64,000 nt of DNA from Valencia hispanica. Lineage: Eukaryota > Chordata > Actinopteri > Cyprinodontiformes > Valenciidae. The stretch spans positions 48,804,541 to 48,868,540 of the forward strand of contig OY747714.1 in assembly GCA_963556495.2 (NCBI GenBank), in the 5' to 3' direction. A program made the position numbers and the translations under genes. Below the pieces are notes generated by a model, which made no database searches, was not told the origin of the DNA, and saw only the letters and a list, made by a program, of their open reading frames with translations. This document shows, piece after piece, positions 1 to 12,500 of this stretch (position 1 is the stretch's first letter; each line of letters opens with the position of its first letter).

Positions 1-356
1 CCACCTCCTTAAACCCTCCAGTGGAGATAAGCGCAATGAGCTGCACCTGTGAAGGTGCAGCAGGCAGGCTCCGCTTCATTCACAGGTTCCCCGCTCGCTC
101 AGCCAGGACCTCTGGTGGAAGCTTCCAGAATACTGGAGAAGCAGCAGGAGGCAGGCAGACATAGAGAACAGACAAACACCCCAAACTCTGAACAGTAGAC
201 TAGTAATGACTTCAGTGATATTAGTCACCTGGAATGTGCGCGGATTTGGAGGAAATATAAAAGACAATAAAATTCTGGATGTTCTAAACCAATTGCAGGC
301 AAACATTGTCTTTCTCAAGGAAACTCACCTATCTTATACAAAGCAATATCTGCTTA
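1..356 (+). mobile_element. L1-like LINE fragment, start of ORF2 endonuclease
   Basis: An ATG at 206 opens a frame with the N-terminal signature of an L1-type APE endonuclease (TWNVRGFGG, then FLKETH about 30 residues later). The frame stays L1-like to about 356 and then runs into unrelated sequence, so only the first 50 residues or so of ORF2 remain; the reverse transcriptase is absent. Bases 1-205 would be sequence just upstream of ORF2. The same fragment with the same upstream bases occurs inverted at 56588-57033. It is a dead fragment and may extend left of the window. Confidence 0.8.
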
Positions 357-900
357 ACACACCTGTTACAGCCGCTGCCTGTCTGCCTGTGAGCCATTTC
401 AGCACCACAGATGAATGCCAGTTTGAGCCTTCTTCCCCCTCTTCCCGCAGCCTCATTCAGCACAGATTTTTTCATTCCAGCCTGATGTTTCAAGTGAGTG
501 GATCTGCTTTAAAAGCTCCACTTGCCATTTACTGATTGGCCGCAGATATTTGTTGTGACCCCCAATCAGCTGTCTGGCCTGAGTGATCTTTGTGCTTTCA
601 AGTTGAGTGGCTTATATTGCTGTGTAAACTTGGACAACCCTTTAAAGATCACTCGGGTATGATTACTTGTGCAATCTAGATGACTGAATCTGGCTGTTTT
701 GCGCTCGTGTTTTACTCTGAGTTTTAGTTCTGCTAATTAGGCCAAAGAGGTTGTTTTTGCTTTATTAACTGAGCTGATTGTTTTAATCAGCACTCCTTTT
801 AAAGGTTAATTGTTGAACTATTGTTGATGGAGCGTTGCCCCACTTTTTAAAGTTACCCGTAATTCCTTTGTCTTCTCTTAAAAGCTTGGCTAAAAAGGTG
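357..900. other. Non-coding linker of the left inverted-repeat arm
   Basis: No gene is visible. Much of this stretch recurs in reverse complement at about 55740-55968 and 56410-56590, joining the L1-like fragment to the LINE tail in both arms. The right-hand copy is interrupted by a solo LTR that is absent here. Confidence 0.6.
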
Positions 901-1184
901 AGTCTTAAGCCTGCTTTTAAAAACTAGAACGCTCTGTGTGGCCCTGAGTTCCTCCGGCAGCCTGTTCCATAGGTGAGGGCCATAATAAAGGAAAGACACC
1001 TCGCCATGAATGTGTGTCCTGACTTTAGTAATGACAAGGAGACGGATGCTAGAGGAGCGCAGACACCGTAAACGTTCATATGGTAAGAGTAGTTCTCAAA
1101 GATAGGAAGGCCGTTAAGACACTTAGAAACCATTAAATAAACCATAAAATTGATCCTGAAACATACGGGGTAGCTAATATTTGA
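901..1184 (-). mobile_element. CR1/L2/Rex1-group LINE, 3' coding end
   Basis: Read on the minus strand this encodes the C-terminal tail typical of these fish LINEs (LLMVSKCLNGLP, CAPLA, a degraded LWNRLPE-like segment). It is fused in frame downstream of a Gypsy integrase through a short palindrome at 1185-1213. The LINE's own 3' terminus is missing, which is unusual for a target-primed insertion and suggests recombination or repair. Confidence 0.75.
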
Positions 1185-1202
1185 GAATAGTAGACGTTTG
1201 AG

Positions 1203-3175
1203 GTCTACTATTCTTTTGTTTTGATTGAATGCTCGTTGAAGTGCAGCCTTGGTGTTTTTCCAGATGCGGCGGTAGGAGTTCAACTGAGCACGGACTGTAG
1301 GGACAACGGAATCGGGATGTGAAGATGGCAGAAGTGAGAATTGGTAGCCTAGGGAGACTTCAAATGGGGACAGACCTGTGGCAGATGATATGTGCGAATT
1401 GTGTGCATACTCAACCCAGGCTAGATCCTGACTCCAGGTTTTGGGATTTTGAGCACAGATGCATCGGAGGGAGTTCTCTATTTTCTGATTGAGCCTTTCA
1501 CACTGACCATTAGTCTGAGGTTGAAAGCCAGAAGTAAGCTTACACTTGGCCCCCAGAGCGGAACAGAAGTCTCTCCAAACCTGTGCGATGAATTGGGGGC
1601 CTCGGTCTGACAGCATCTCAGATGGGATGCCGTGGAGCCGGAAGACATGACGGAGAAGCAGTTTGAAGGTTTCGTGGGCGGATGATAATTTGGCAGGGTA
1701 GTATCGTTGAGAAAAGAAAGCACACGGATGGAGTTTGTGATCCTTAGGAGATCTTTGGGATAGGCATGGCAAGGCAATTTTATTTGAATAGCACACTGTC
1801 AACAACAGGGTAATTCAAGGTGTTTTACATGATTTGTTGATTTAAAAACAAAAACAAAACAAACAAACATGGAATATAATATTGGAAATTAGAAGTAAAA
1901 GTAGCAAATTAGCATGAAACTCACATTACACGTGATGAACAATAAACATACACAACACGATACACAATAAAGCAAGAGAAAGATCAATAAAGCAAAAGAG
2001 CATGGACACATTTGATACATATGACATCAATCATTTACTCAAAGGCATTTTTAAACAGATGAGTTTTTAGTCTCGATTTAAAGCAGTTCAGTTTTTCAGC
2101 AGCTCTGCACTCGTCAGGAAGTCTGTTCCAGATAAGGGGAGCATAGAAACTGAAAGCTGCTTCTCTATGTTTAGTTCTGAGTCTAAGGATGTTTAGTAGG
2201 CTACAGTTGGAGGACCTGAGTGGTCTTGGTGGTTGGTACGGTGACAACAGGTCTTCAACATATTTTGGTACAATAAGAACAGGAGCTTGGGCGAATTGTC
2301 GTTTAAGACGCTGAAACTCTTGGTCAGTCTCCGGGGTCCAGTGGTAGAGCTTCTTAATGGGGATAAGGGTGGTGAGGGGAACAGGAAATGTTACTGAAGT
2401 CTTTGATGAATCGTCTATAGAAATTGTTGAAGTTGTTTCTGCGAATCCGGAACCAGCCATTCCTCCACTACTTGAGACTTAACCGGGTCAGTTCTGACCC
2501 ATCGCTCAAAAATATACCCTGAAACGTTGTGGATGGGGTGCGAAACTCACATTTCTCAGCTTTTACGTACAGGCAGTTCTCCAACAGCCGTTAAAGAACA
2601 TGCCGGACGTGCTGTTTGTGTTCTTCAAGGCTGTTGGAGAAGATGAGAATGTCGTCAAGTAAACAAAAACAAATCTGTGTAGAAAGTCTCTGAGAACATT
2701 GTTGACGAGGTTTTGGAAGACAGCTGGGACATTAGTGAGTCTGAAAGTAATGACATGGTATTTGAAGTCGTCTATGGGTATTTTGAAAGTTGTTTTCCTC
2801 TCATCCCCAGCTCTAATGCAAATAAGATGATTTGAATTGCAGAGGTCAAGCTTAGAGAAAATCTGGGCGTTAGAAACGGGTTCAAATGCAGATGAGAGGA
2901 GTGGTAGAGAATACTTTTTTTGATGGAAATCTGAGTCCTCTGTAGTTGATACAAGGCCAAAGAGTCTTGTCTTTCTTCTGTACGAAGAAGAGTGAGGAGC
3001 CTAAAGGAGACGGGGAAGGACGAATAATACCTGCTTTAAGTGAATCATTAAAACATATCAATAGCACAATCATATGGTCGGTGGGGTGGTAAGGCTAAAT
3101 CCTTGCTAAAAACCTCTCGTAGATCGTGGTAATCTGTAGGGACATTAGCTAAGTTAGGTTGCGGTTTAGGTAGAT
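1203..3175 (-). mobile_element. Ty3/Gypsy copy A (RT, RNase H start, integrase), broken
   Basis: Minus-strand remains of a chromovirus-type Gypsy pol. From high to low coordinate: the end of the protease-RT linker, RT with the [23 protein letters not shown] signature split across frames, an intact YLDDILIF catalytic box near 2660, the start of RNase H (2270-2460), a nested LINE (1786-2275), and then the integrase core. The integrase keeps the second Asp (SDRGPQF) and the Glu (NGQCERLNQ), but a deletion removed the HHCC zinc region and the first catalytic Asp. Several frameshifts are present and no LTR is recognised. The break at 3175 lies in the pol linker. It is non-functional. Confidence 0.88.
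1786..2275 (-). mobile_element. LINE 3' end nested in Gypsy copy A
   Basis: Minus-strand LINE C-terminus ([46 protein letters not shown]) followed by an A/T-rich 3' UTR ending near 1786. Gypsy resumes with CCTATCCCAAAG. The same insertion in Gypsy copy B starts right after CCTATCC at 14716, and Gypsy copy C at about 54898 is an uninterrupted empty site, giving a 7-bp target duplication. In copy A the LINE has lost about 200 bp at its 5' end compared with copy B. Confidence 0.85.
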
Positions 3176-4800
3176 CTATGAGTATGGTTTGGTTTTTGAG
3201 CTGAGAACATTGCGGAGGCTGACCGAAGCGGAATCCAGACTGGAGTCACAGAAACTGGAGCTTGAAAGGTGATTAACAACCAGGAAGTTGACTGGCTGCT
3301 GAAGGAGGAACAGCCTCTCCCAACCTCTCCTGATCTCTAGACTAATTCTCTTTTCTCATTTTCTTTTCTTAGCTTTTCGTAGCTTTTTTCTTAGTAACTT
3401 TATACACCCCGCCTCTGGAGTCATTGAATTACACTGGATGTCTTTTTTGGATTACTTTCTGAAGGACTGTGGATTACCAAAATTGTGTTATAGTAGAGCT
3501 GTGGAAATAAAAGTTAATACACAATGAAGGAAGTTTCAATGATTAAATGTGCTTCATCTGCTTCTCCTGTTCCTGGGGAATAAAAAAATCAAAGTCAAAG
3601 GTTATGAATGTAACTTCAAAAGTTCTCTTTAATCATTGTGGAATCCCAGGTCTCCTGCTGGATCCCCTGAGACATTAATTCCATATTAAAACCATTCTAG
3701 TACCTCTTTCTTTAAAAACATGCTTTTCCTTAAAACCATGTTTTACTGAAATTCTCAGTTAATTTAGAATCTGTTAGTAATTTAGTTTCAGAACCATGCT
3801 TTTAGTTCATGAGATAATCCTCAAAAACACTCAGTGTGTTTCTTCATCAGCAAAATTTATTTCCAAAACCAATTGTTCTCCATTCAGTCAGGTTGTTGCT
3901 GAATGACATCTGTTCCAAACACTTTAACAGTTTCCCAGGCTGTGGCCTGTGGGCTTGAAGTTGGCAGCTGTTATCTAATTGATAAAATAGGGAATACAGT
4001 GTTTCCAAGGCTTCTGACCCTGGTAACTAATTTGGAAAGTTTATCATTAATTTTCATTGTCATTTGCCATTAGCTGATGTTTTCAATTTAATTTAGAGCC
4101 ATCAATGAGTTTAAGATCTGCTGTAAAGAAGGTTTAGGCCTCCTCAAAGCTAAAGTGGTCAACATTTCTGTTTCAGTCAACATTTCAAAAGACTTTTGTT
4201 CTAATTTCTGGTTGAATTAAGTTATATTCATGGTTTGTTAATTTTGTCGTCCTTTTATCAAGGTTAGCTCTTAAACTGTGTGTTCAGTTTCTGCTTTATG
4301 AGTGAATTGTGCAGATAATTGTTTCCCCTGTATGCCTGGTCTGATTAGCCAGTATTTGACTTTCTTGAACTCCATCTTGACCTTTGACCCCTAGTGGAAA
4401 ACAGGCAGATCCCTTGATTTTTGTTTTGTTTTCTTTCCACTGAATTAAAAAAAGATTATTCCTCCCTTTAAAAGAAACAATTCCCTGTTAATGATCATAA
4501 TAAAGCAGACCAATTCTTCCCTCAGTTGAGCTTCTGTCTGAGACCAGTGAAGGCCACCAGGATAAATCCATCCACATGAAGCAAACACAAAACAAAGTAA
4601 GAATCACCCCAGCAAAAGTTCTCATCATGCATGATTGATCAATCTTTGGAGTTGAAGATTTTTGTAGCCAGAACACTAGCATTATCAGCTGCCCCATGAG
4701 TAAAGTGAGAGAAATATGAGAAAAAAATCCAGACGATTTTAGAACAACAACCTAACCTGGAAAAGCTTGTTATCCACACAGGTGTGAATGGTGTAGCCAA
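3176..4800. other. No gene seen
   Basis: A/T-rich sequence with only short random frames. I see no convincing coding region, TIR or LTR. It may be unique intron or intergenic DNA or very old repeats. Confidence 0.5.
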
Positions 4801-6296
4801 AAAGCAATCTTAAGTTCTCAAAGCAGACTTCTTTGGTCTGCTACAGAGACTCAACATAAACATCTTTATCAGCGGACCAGTCCCTGAAGGAAATGATGAA
4901 AGATACAGTAGACTTCGTATGCTGCATAAATTGTTGAACAAAAAATGTGTTGAAAAATCCATCCCATTTATTAATAACTTTAAAATATTTGGATGTGCAA
5001 AACACTTGTTCAAGTCAAATGAGCGTTGGATTGAGACTGCTGACATCAAATATTTTTGGTTATCTGAATAAACATCCCACTTTGGATGGAGCAGCTCTTC
5101 TTTCTAGGAATCTAGCTGGATTTATTAGTCCTCTAAAACCCAGTGTCCAGACCATGAAGCAGTCGTAGTTTAACCCACCTCTCTGCTGCTTCTGTACTTT
5201 TACCCACCCATTACCCCATAGAAACAGTCTCTTGCACACGGCCAAAATTAAAATCATTAAAGTTAAGCCAACAAAAGCAAATCATGAAAATCTCATAAAA
5301 ATAAAAACGACTTTGACTGAACAGAAAAATAAAACTATTAAATGTGGTTTATTAAACATAAGATCTCTCTCCTCAAAGACTTTGTTAGTAAATGACTTGA
5401 TTTGTGATAATCACATTGATTTGCTTTGTCTCACAGAAACCTGGTTGCAGCAGGAGGATTATGTCAGTATAAATGAGTCAACTCCTTCCAGTCATTTAAA
5501 ATTTCACATTCCTAGAAATACTGGGCGAGGAGGAGTTGTAGCCATGTTTCGTTCTGATTTACTAATTAATCCCAGACCAATTGATAGCTACAGTTCTTTT
5601 GAACATTTAACCCTTAATTTTCCTCATCCAAGTTGCAAAACATTAAGACCATTTTTGTTTGTGGTTTTGTATTGTCCACCAGGCTGTTACACTCAATTCT
5701 TGGATCAGATCTCACATTTCTTATCTGATTTAGTATTAAATACTGATAGAGTCATTATAGTGGGGGACTTCAATATTCACGTGGACACTGAAAGTGATAG
5801 CCTAAATGCAACCTTTAATGCTATTTTATACTCAATTTGCTTTACTCAAAAAGTACAGTGGCCCACCCACTCGTGTAAACACACTTTGGACCTTGTACTG
5901 ACTTACGGTATTGAGTGTGAGGAAATAACAGTCCACCTACATAACCAGGTCATGTCTGACCACTTCGTGATAACTTTTGAATTTACTTTAACTGACCATC
6001 TTAAATCTGAAAGAAAATTTCATTATAATAGAGCTTTATCAGACAATAATGTAACAATTTTTAAAGAATCTGTTCCATTTTTACTTTCCTCAGTGTCTCA
6101 GAGTAACACAGTGGATGGCAGCAATTCCATCTCTAACCCTTCAGAAATTGATAGTCTGGTTCACAGCGTTAATTCCTCATTGCGTTTGGCATTAGATAGT
6201 GTAGCCCCCTTAAAAAAACAAGTGGATAGCCATAGGAGGCTGACTCTTTGGTTTAACGCTAGAGGATCTAGAGGATTCGTATTTAACCTTGAATAA
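4801..6296 (+). pseudogene. LINE (CR1/L2/Rex1 group) 5' part and APE endonuclease
   Basis: Frame 5232-6296 encodes an AP-endonuclease-like domain of a non-LTR retrotransposon: [11 protein letters not shown] near 5350, LCLTETWL near 5430, [11 protein letters not shown] near 5755 and MSDHFVI near 5950. These correspond to the catalytic N, E, D/N and SDH positions, all retained. Upstream LINE-like residues (LNKHPTLDGAALLSRNLAGFI, 5048-5115) suggest the element starts before 5232, so the left limit is a guess. The frame ends at 6296 and resumes shifted near 6380. The role would have been nicking target DNA for target-primed reverse transcription. Confidence 0.85.
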
Positions 6297-6379
6297 CAGT
6301 CTACTGCTGTATAAAAAGACCCTTCGACAAGCTAGAACAGCATATTTTTGCATCATTAATAGAGGCAAATAAAAACAAT

Positions 6380-7899
6380 CCTAGATTTCTTTTTATTACA
6401 GTTGCCAAACTTACACAGAGTCATAGCTCTGTTGAGCCAACTATTCCCCCAGCTCTTAGTAGTGATGATTTTATGGGATTCTTCATAAATAGCATAAATT
6501 CTATTAAAAATAAAATCATTGGCATCCTCCCAAACATGATTACTTCTTCCTCAGTAAATGAGGCAGCATCGGAAAGAACTGTAGATTCTCCTGTGTGCTT
6601 AGGCTGTTTTGATTCAGTCGAGCTTTCGGAATTATCCAAAATACTAGCCTCATCTAAACCTTCAACTTGTACTTTGGACCCAATCCCAACCAAATTATTT
6701 AAAGAAGTGTTCCATTTGGTTTCTGGCCACATTTTGGATATGATGAATCTATCCTTAGTAAACAGATACGTACCACAGGAATTTAAAATAGCTGTAATTA
6801 AACCTTTACTCAAGAAACCTTCCCTTGATCAAGATGACTTAGTGAATTACAGACCTATATCTAACCTTCCTGTCTTAACCAAAGTCCTTGAGAAAATAGT
6901 TGCTAATCAAGCCTGTGAGCATCTAAACAGTAGCGACCTGTTTGAAGAGTTTCAGTCAGGTTTTAGAGCTCATCATTGCACTGAAACAGCACTGGTGAAG
7001 GTTACTAATGATATTCTCATGGCCTCAGATAATGGACTTGTGTCTGTTCTGGTTTTGTTAGATCTCAGTGCTGCTTTTGACACAGGCGATCACAATATTC
7101 TCTTAGAAAGGCTTGAACATGTTGCAGGGATCAAAGGAACAGCACTAGGCTGGTTTAAGTCATATTTGTCTGATAGATTCCACTATGTTCATCTAAATGA
7201 TAAATCATCTTCACTCTCAAGGGTTACTTGTGGAGTTCCACAGTGTTCTGTGCTTGGGCCAATTCTTTTCACCATATATATGCTTCCAATTGGTAGAATC
7301 ACTAGACAGCATGGGATAAAATTCCACATCTATGCTGATTATACACAACTATATTTATCCAAAAATCCTGATGAACCCAGTCAGTTAGGTAGATTACAGG
7401 CATGTCTGGAAGACATAAAAACATGGACGACTTTAAACTGTTGGTCTTAAATTCTGTCCAAAGACAGAAGTTGCTGTCTTTGGACCAGAAGTTCTAAAAA
7501 AGAAACTGCTTATTCAATCACTTCATCTGGATGGCATTAAATTGGCCCCCCAGTAATAACATAAAGAACCTCTGTGTTATTTTTGATCAAGACTTGACAT
7601 TTAAATTCCATATTAAACAGGTTTCTAGGATTTCTTTCTTTCAACTCCAGAATATTGCTAAAATTTAGAAACATCCTGTCCAGGAGTGATGCTGAGAAAC
7701 TAGTCCATGCATTTGTTACCTCAAGGCTGGACTATTGTAATTCTTTACTATCAGGTAGTCCACAAAATGCCATTAAAAGCCTTCAGTTGATCCAAAATGC
7801 GATAGCAAGTGTTCTGATGAATATTAAAAAGAGAGATCACTTTTCTCCGGTTTTAGCTTCCCTTCATTGGCTCCCTGTTGAATCCAGAATAGAATTTAA
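6380..7899 (+). pseudogene. LINE reverse transcriptase, first part (inactive)
   Basis: Non-LTR reverse transcriptase of the LINE that starts upstream. Seen in order: IKPLLKKP, NYRPISNLPVL, FQSGFRAHHCTETAL, VLLDLSAAFDT, CGVPQCSVLGP and YADY. The catalytic YADD is changed to YADY (7331-7342), the usual PQGS is PQCS, and AFDTVDH is AFDTGDH, so the enzyme is dead. Frameshifts occur near 7450 and 7640. The C-terminal frame is cut at 7899 by the TTAA-flanked MITE and resumes at 8612. Confidence 0.9.
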
Positions 7900-8607
7900 A
7901 GTGTAATTGAACCCACTGAAAAATCATAACCACGCCCCCAGACAACATTTGAAAAATTCTACAAAGTGGGCAGTGCCAGGAAGAACGGAGGGGTATGGCT
8001 AAGTGTGGGGGAAAAGCAGAGGGGGGGACGTGGGGGTGTGTTCAGGAGGACAGTGACAGCTTGCTTAATGTGACACTGAAACATGGATAGTAGTCTCTGA
8101 ATGGTAAAGCTAACATAGGCTAACATTACCCCTAACCCATAGGGTAACGTTCAAAACAGTATGTTAGTTATGCTAACGAAGTGCTAATGTGATAATAATG
8201 GTAACCTGAAAAACGCAATCCAGCCTCCAACTGTCAAACTCGCCACGGGGCCGGTATTAGTGATGTGACGGTCACGAACAAACCGGCTCCTTGAAGTGAA
8301 CGATGGAAACCGGCTCGTCATTGGGAGCCGTTTTTTTTATTTTTCACGGGGCGTGTCTGTGAGACCATGACTGCTGTGACACAGTCAATGCCTGTGATGT
8401 AAAGATGTACCGCTCTCCACCAATCACAAAATTCGAATGCAGTAGCAAACGTTCAACCCTAAGAGGGCAAGACTAAGATGTTTGTAAACCAAAAAGTGTA
8501 GAATTAAACAAGTTTACATGAAAATGTAAAAAAAATCCATTGCATTGGTAAAGACCCATTTATACAGTTTAGTTTATAAAAAAGTTATTTTGGGGTTTAG
8601 TTATTCT
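7900..8607. mobile_element. TTAA-flanked 708-bp MITE inside a LINE
   Basis: The LINE frame breaks at TTAA (7896-7899) and resumes after a second TTAA (8608-8611). The inserted DNA begins AGTGTAATTGAACCC and its reverse complement begins AGAATAACTAAACCC, an imperfect 15-bp TIR with 11 matches. There is no coding capacity. A TTAA duplication with AG-starting termini fits a non-autonomous Kolobok-like or piggyBac-like element; which one cannot be settled without a related autonomous copy. Confidence 0.8.
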
Positions 8608-8611
8608 TTAA

Positions 8612-9566
8612 GATTCTCCTTCTTACATACAAAGCCCTTATTAATCAAGCTCCATCATACATCAGAGATCTAACTGTTTCATATGTTCCCAACAGAGCAC
8701 TTTGCTCTCAGACTGCAGGTTTACTTGTAGTTCCTAGGATTTCTAAAAGTAGAATGGGAGGCAGATCTTTTAGTTATCAGGCTCCTCTCCTGTGGAACAA
8801 TTTCCCATTTTTAGTCCGTGAGGCAGACACTCTTAACTTTTAAAGCCAGGCTTAAAACTTTCCTTTTTGATAAAGCTTATAGTTAGAGAGGCTAAGGTTA
8901 TCCTGAGCTATCTCTGTAGTTATGCTGCTATAGGCTTAGACTGCTGGAGGACAGACATACCAATTTTCTTCACTCTACTACCTCCTTTTCTACAATGACT
9001 CTCCAGTTGTATTACAGTACATTCTGTTATTTCGACTGTTAACTTTGTTTTCTCTGTGTTTTTTTCTCAATAGAAGATATACCTGGTCTGGTATGCTGCA
9101 ATGCCCTGTTGGACGGGGGGTATCGACTTGGATGATGCTCTCAGTAACTGAATATCCATCATGTCATGTCATCAACTTTTCTGTAACATGGAAAGTACTC
9201 TTATATCAGATCTTCTGTTCCTTCTGTGTCTCTGTTTTGTCTTCTCAAAGCCCCAGACGGTCATGGCAGATGGCCCTCCTACTGAGCCTGGTTCTGTTGG
9301 AGGTTTCTTACTGTTGGAGTTTTTCCTCTCCACCGTCGCTACATGCTTGCTCAGTATGAGGGATTGATGAAGGATTGCTGTGGTTGGCAAGTCTACATCA
9401 ACGGGGCCCAACTTCATGCCAATGACTGACGCAATCTGCTGGGATTCCTTAAATAGGAAACTTTTTAACTGAGTGGAAAGTTTGTATAAATTTATTCAAA
9501 TTACTTCTTGTTAAGTGCCTTGAGATGACATCTGTTGTGATGTCGCTATATAAATATATAGCAACA
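8612..9566 (+). mobile_element. LINE C-terminus and 3' UTR after the MITE
   Basis: Continues the RT C-terminal segment in the expected order (LLTYKALINQAPSYIRDL, RALCSQTAGLLV, GGRSFSYQAPLLWN) and runs into the 3' UTR, ending near 9566 in a tail of the GCTATATAAATA type. A Rex3 element is inserted in that tail; the last piece of this LINE is at 12596-12640. Confidence 0.85.
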
Positions 9567-9577
9567 TATATAGCGAC

Positions 9578-12500
9578 CCCTATGATGAATGAAACACATG
9601 GATTCAGTGTTCCCTCGCCCGGACGCGGGTAACCGGGGCCCCCCTCTGGAGCCAGGCCTGGAGGCGGGGCACTTTGGCGAGCACCTGGTGGACAGGTCTT
9701 TACCCATGGAGCCCGGTCGCCCTTAGCCCGAAGAGGTAACATGGTTCCCCCTTCCCATTAGCTCATCACCTGTGGGAGGGGCCTTAGGGGTCGGGTGCTG
9801 ACCAGAATAGGTGGCGGCCGAAGCCGCGACCTTGTCGATCCGATCCTCGGCTGCAGAAGCTGGCTCTCAGGACGTGGAATGTTGTCTCTCTGGTGGGGAA
9901 GGAGCCGGAGCTGGTGTGCGAGGTTGAGAGGTTTCGACTGGACATCGTCGGACTCACCTCGATCCACGGCTCTGGATGGGACTCTCTTTCACTCTGGAGT
10001 TGCCCCCGCTGAGAGTCTTTGTAGGGGGTGCTAGAGAGTGCTCCTCCCGGGGACTCCCTTGTTCTGCTGGGGGACTTCAACGCTCACGTGGGCAATGACA
10101 GTGAGACCTGGAGGGGTGTGGTTGGGTGTAATGCCCCCCCCCGATCTGAACCCGAGTGGTGTCTTGTTATTGGACTTCTGTTCTTGTCATGGATTGTCCA
10201 TAACAAACACCGAGTTCAAGCATAAAGGTGTCCATATGTGCACTTGGCACATGGACACCCTAGGCCACAGCTCGATAATCGACTTCGTTGTCGTCTCATC
10301 TGATCTGCGGCCACATGTTTCTCATCTGATCTGCGGCCACATGTTTTGGACACTCGCATGAAGAGAGGGCCTGAGCTGTCCACTGATCACTACCTGGTGG
10401 TGAGTCGGCTCTGATGGTGGGGAAGGACGCCGGACAGAGCTGGAAGGCCCACACGTGTTGTGAGGGTCTGCTGGGAAAGTCTGGCAGAGTCTCCTGTCAG
10501 AAGGAGCTTCAACTCGCAACTCCAGCAGAACTTCAAACACGTCCCGGGGGAGGCGGGGGACATTGAGTCCGAGTGGACCATGTTTCGCGCCTCCATTGTC
10601 GAGGCGGCTGACCAAGCTGTGGCCGCAAGGTGGTTGGTGCCTGTCGCAGCGGCAACCCCCGAACCCGCTGGTGGACACCGGCGGAAAGGGATGCTGTCAG
10701 GCTGAAGAAGGAGTCCTATCGGGTCTTTTTGGCCTGTGGGACCCCTGAAGCAGCTGATAGGTACCAGCAGGCCAAGCGGAGTGTGGCTCGGATGGTCGTG
10801 GAGGCAAAAACTCGGGCTTGGGAGGAGTTTGGAGAGGCCATGGAGAACGACTTTTGTACCGCTTCGAAACGATTCTGGTCCACCATCCGGCATCTCAGGG
10901 GGGGGAAGCGGTCTGCCACCAACACTCGACGCGGGACGCTTTGGGTCGGTGGATGGAATACTTCGAAGACCTCCTCCATCCCACTAGCACGCCTTCCAAT
11001 CTGGAAGCAGGGCTTGGGCACTTTGGGTCGGGCTCTCCAATCTCTGGTGCTGAGGTCACAGAGGTCGTTAAAAAGCTCCTCGGTGGCAAGGCTCCAGGGG
11101 TGGATGAGATTCGAACTGAGTTCCTCATGGCTCTGGAAGTTGTGGGCCTGGGTTTGTTAATGCGGCTCTGCAATATTGCGTGGACATCGGGGGCAGTACC
11201 CTTGGATTGGGAGACTGGGGTGGTGGCCCCTCTGTTTAAAAAGGGGGACCACAGAGTATGTTCCAACTACAGGGGCATCACCCTTCTGAGCCTCTCTGGT
11301 AAGGTTTATTCAGGGATTCTGGAGAGGAGGGTCCGATGGATAGTCGAACCTCGGATTCAGGAGGAACAATGAGTTTTTCTTCCTGGCCGTGGAACACTGA
11401 ACCAGCTCTACACCCTCAGCAGGGTCCTTGAGGGTGCGTGGGAGTTTGCCCAACTGGTGTACATGTGTTTTGTGGACTTGGAGGTGTTCGACCGTGTCCC
11501 TCGCGGAGCCCTGTGGGGGGTACTCCGGGAGTATGGGGTACCGGGCCCCTTGATATGGGCTGTTAGGTCCCTGTACGACCGGTGCGATAGTTTGGTTCGC
11601 ATTGCCGGCAGTAAGTCGGGCTTGTTTCCGGTGAGAGTTGGACTCCGCCAAGGTTGTCCTTTGTCACCGATCCTGTTCATAACTTTTATGGACGGGATTT
11701 CTAGGCGCAGCCAAGCTGTTGAGGGGATACGTTTTGGTGGCCTCAGGATTGGGTCTCTGCTTTTTGCAGATGACGTGGTCCTGTTGGCTTCATCGGAACG
11801 TGATCTACAGCTTTCGCTGGAGCGGTTCGCAGCCGAGTGTGAAGTGGCTGGGATGAGAATCAGCACCTCCAAATCCGAGGCCATGGTCTTGAGCCGGAAA
11901 AGGATTGAGGTGCCTTCTCCGGGTCGGGGATGAGGCCCTTCCCCAAGTGGAAGAGTTTAAGTATCTGGGGGTCTTGTTCACAAATGAGGGAAAAATGGAG
12001 CGGGAGATTGATAGACGGATTGGTAGGGCATCTGCAGTTATGCGGGCACTGTAACGGTCTGTCGTGGTGTAGAGAAAGCTGAGCCGAAAGGGGAAGCTCT
12101 CGATTTAATGGTCGATCTACGTTTCTACCCTCATCTATGGTCACGAACTCTGGGTGGTGACCGAAAGAACGAGATCACGGATACAACCGGCTGAAATGAG
12201 TTTCCTCCACAGAGTGTCTGGGTTCTCCCTTGGTGATAGGGTGAGAAGCTGTTATCCAGAGGGGGGTCAGAGTAGAGCCGCTGCTCCTCCACATCGAGAG
12301 GAGTCAGTTGAGGTTGCTCGGGCATCTGGTCAGGATGCCTCCTGGACGCCTCCCTGGTGATGTGTTTTGGGCACGTCCCACTGGGAGGAGGCCCAGGGGA
12401 AGACCCAGGACACGCTGGAGAGACTATGTTTCTCGGCTGGCCTGGGAACGCCTTGGGATTCCGCCCAAGGAGCTGGCCCAAGTGGCTGGCCCAAGTGGCT

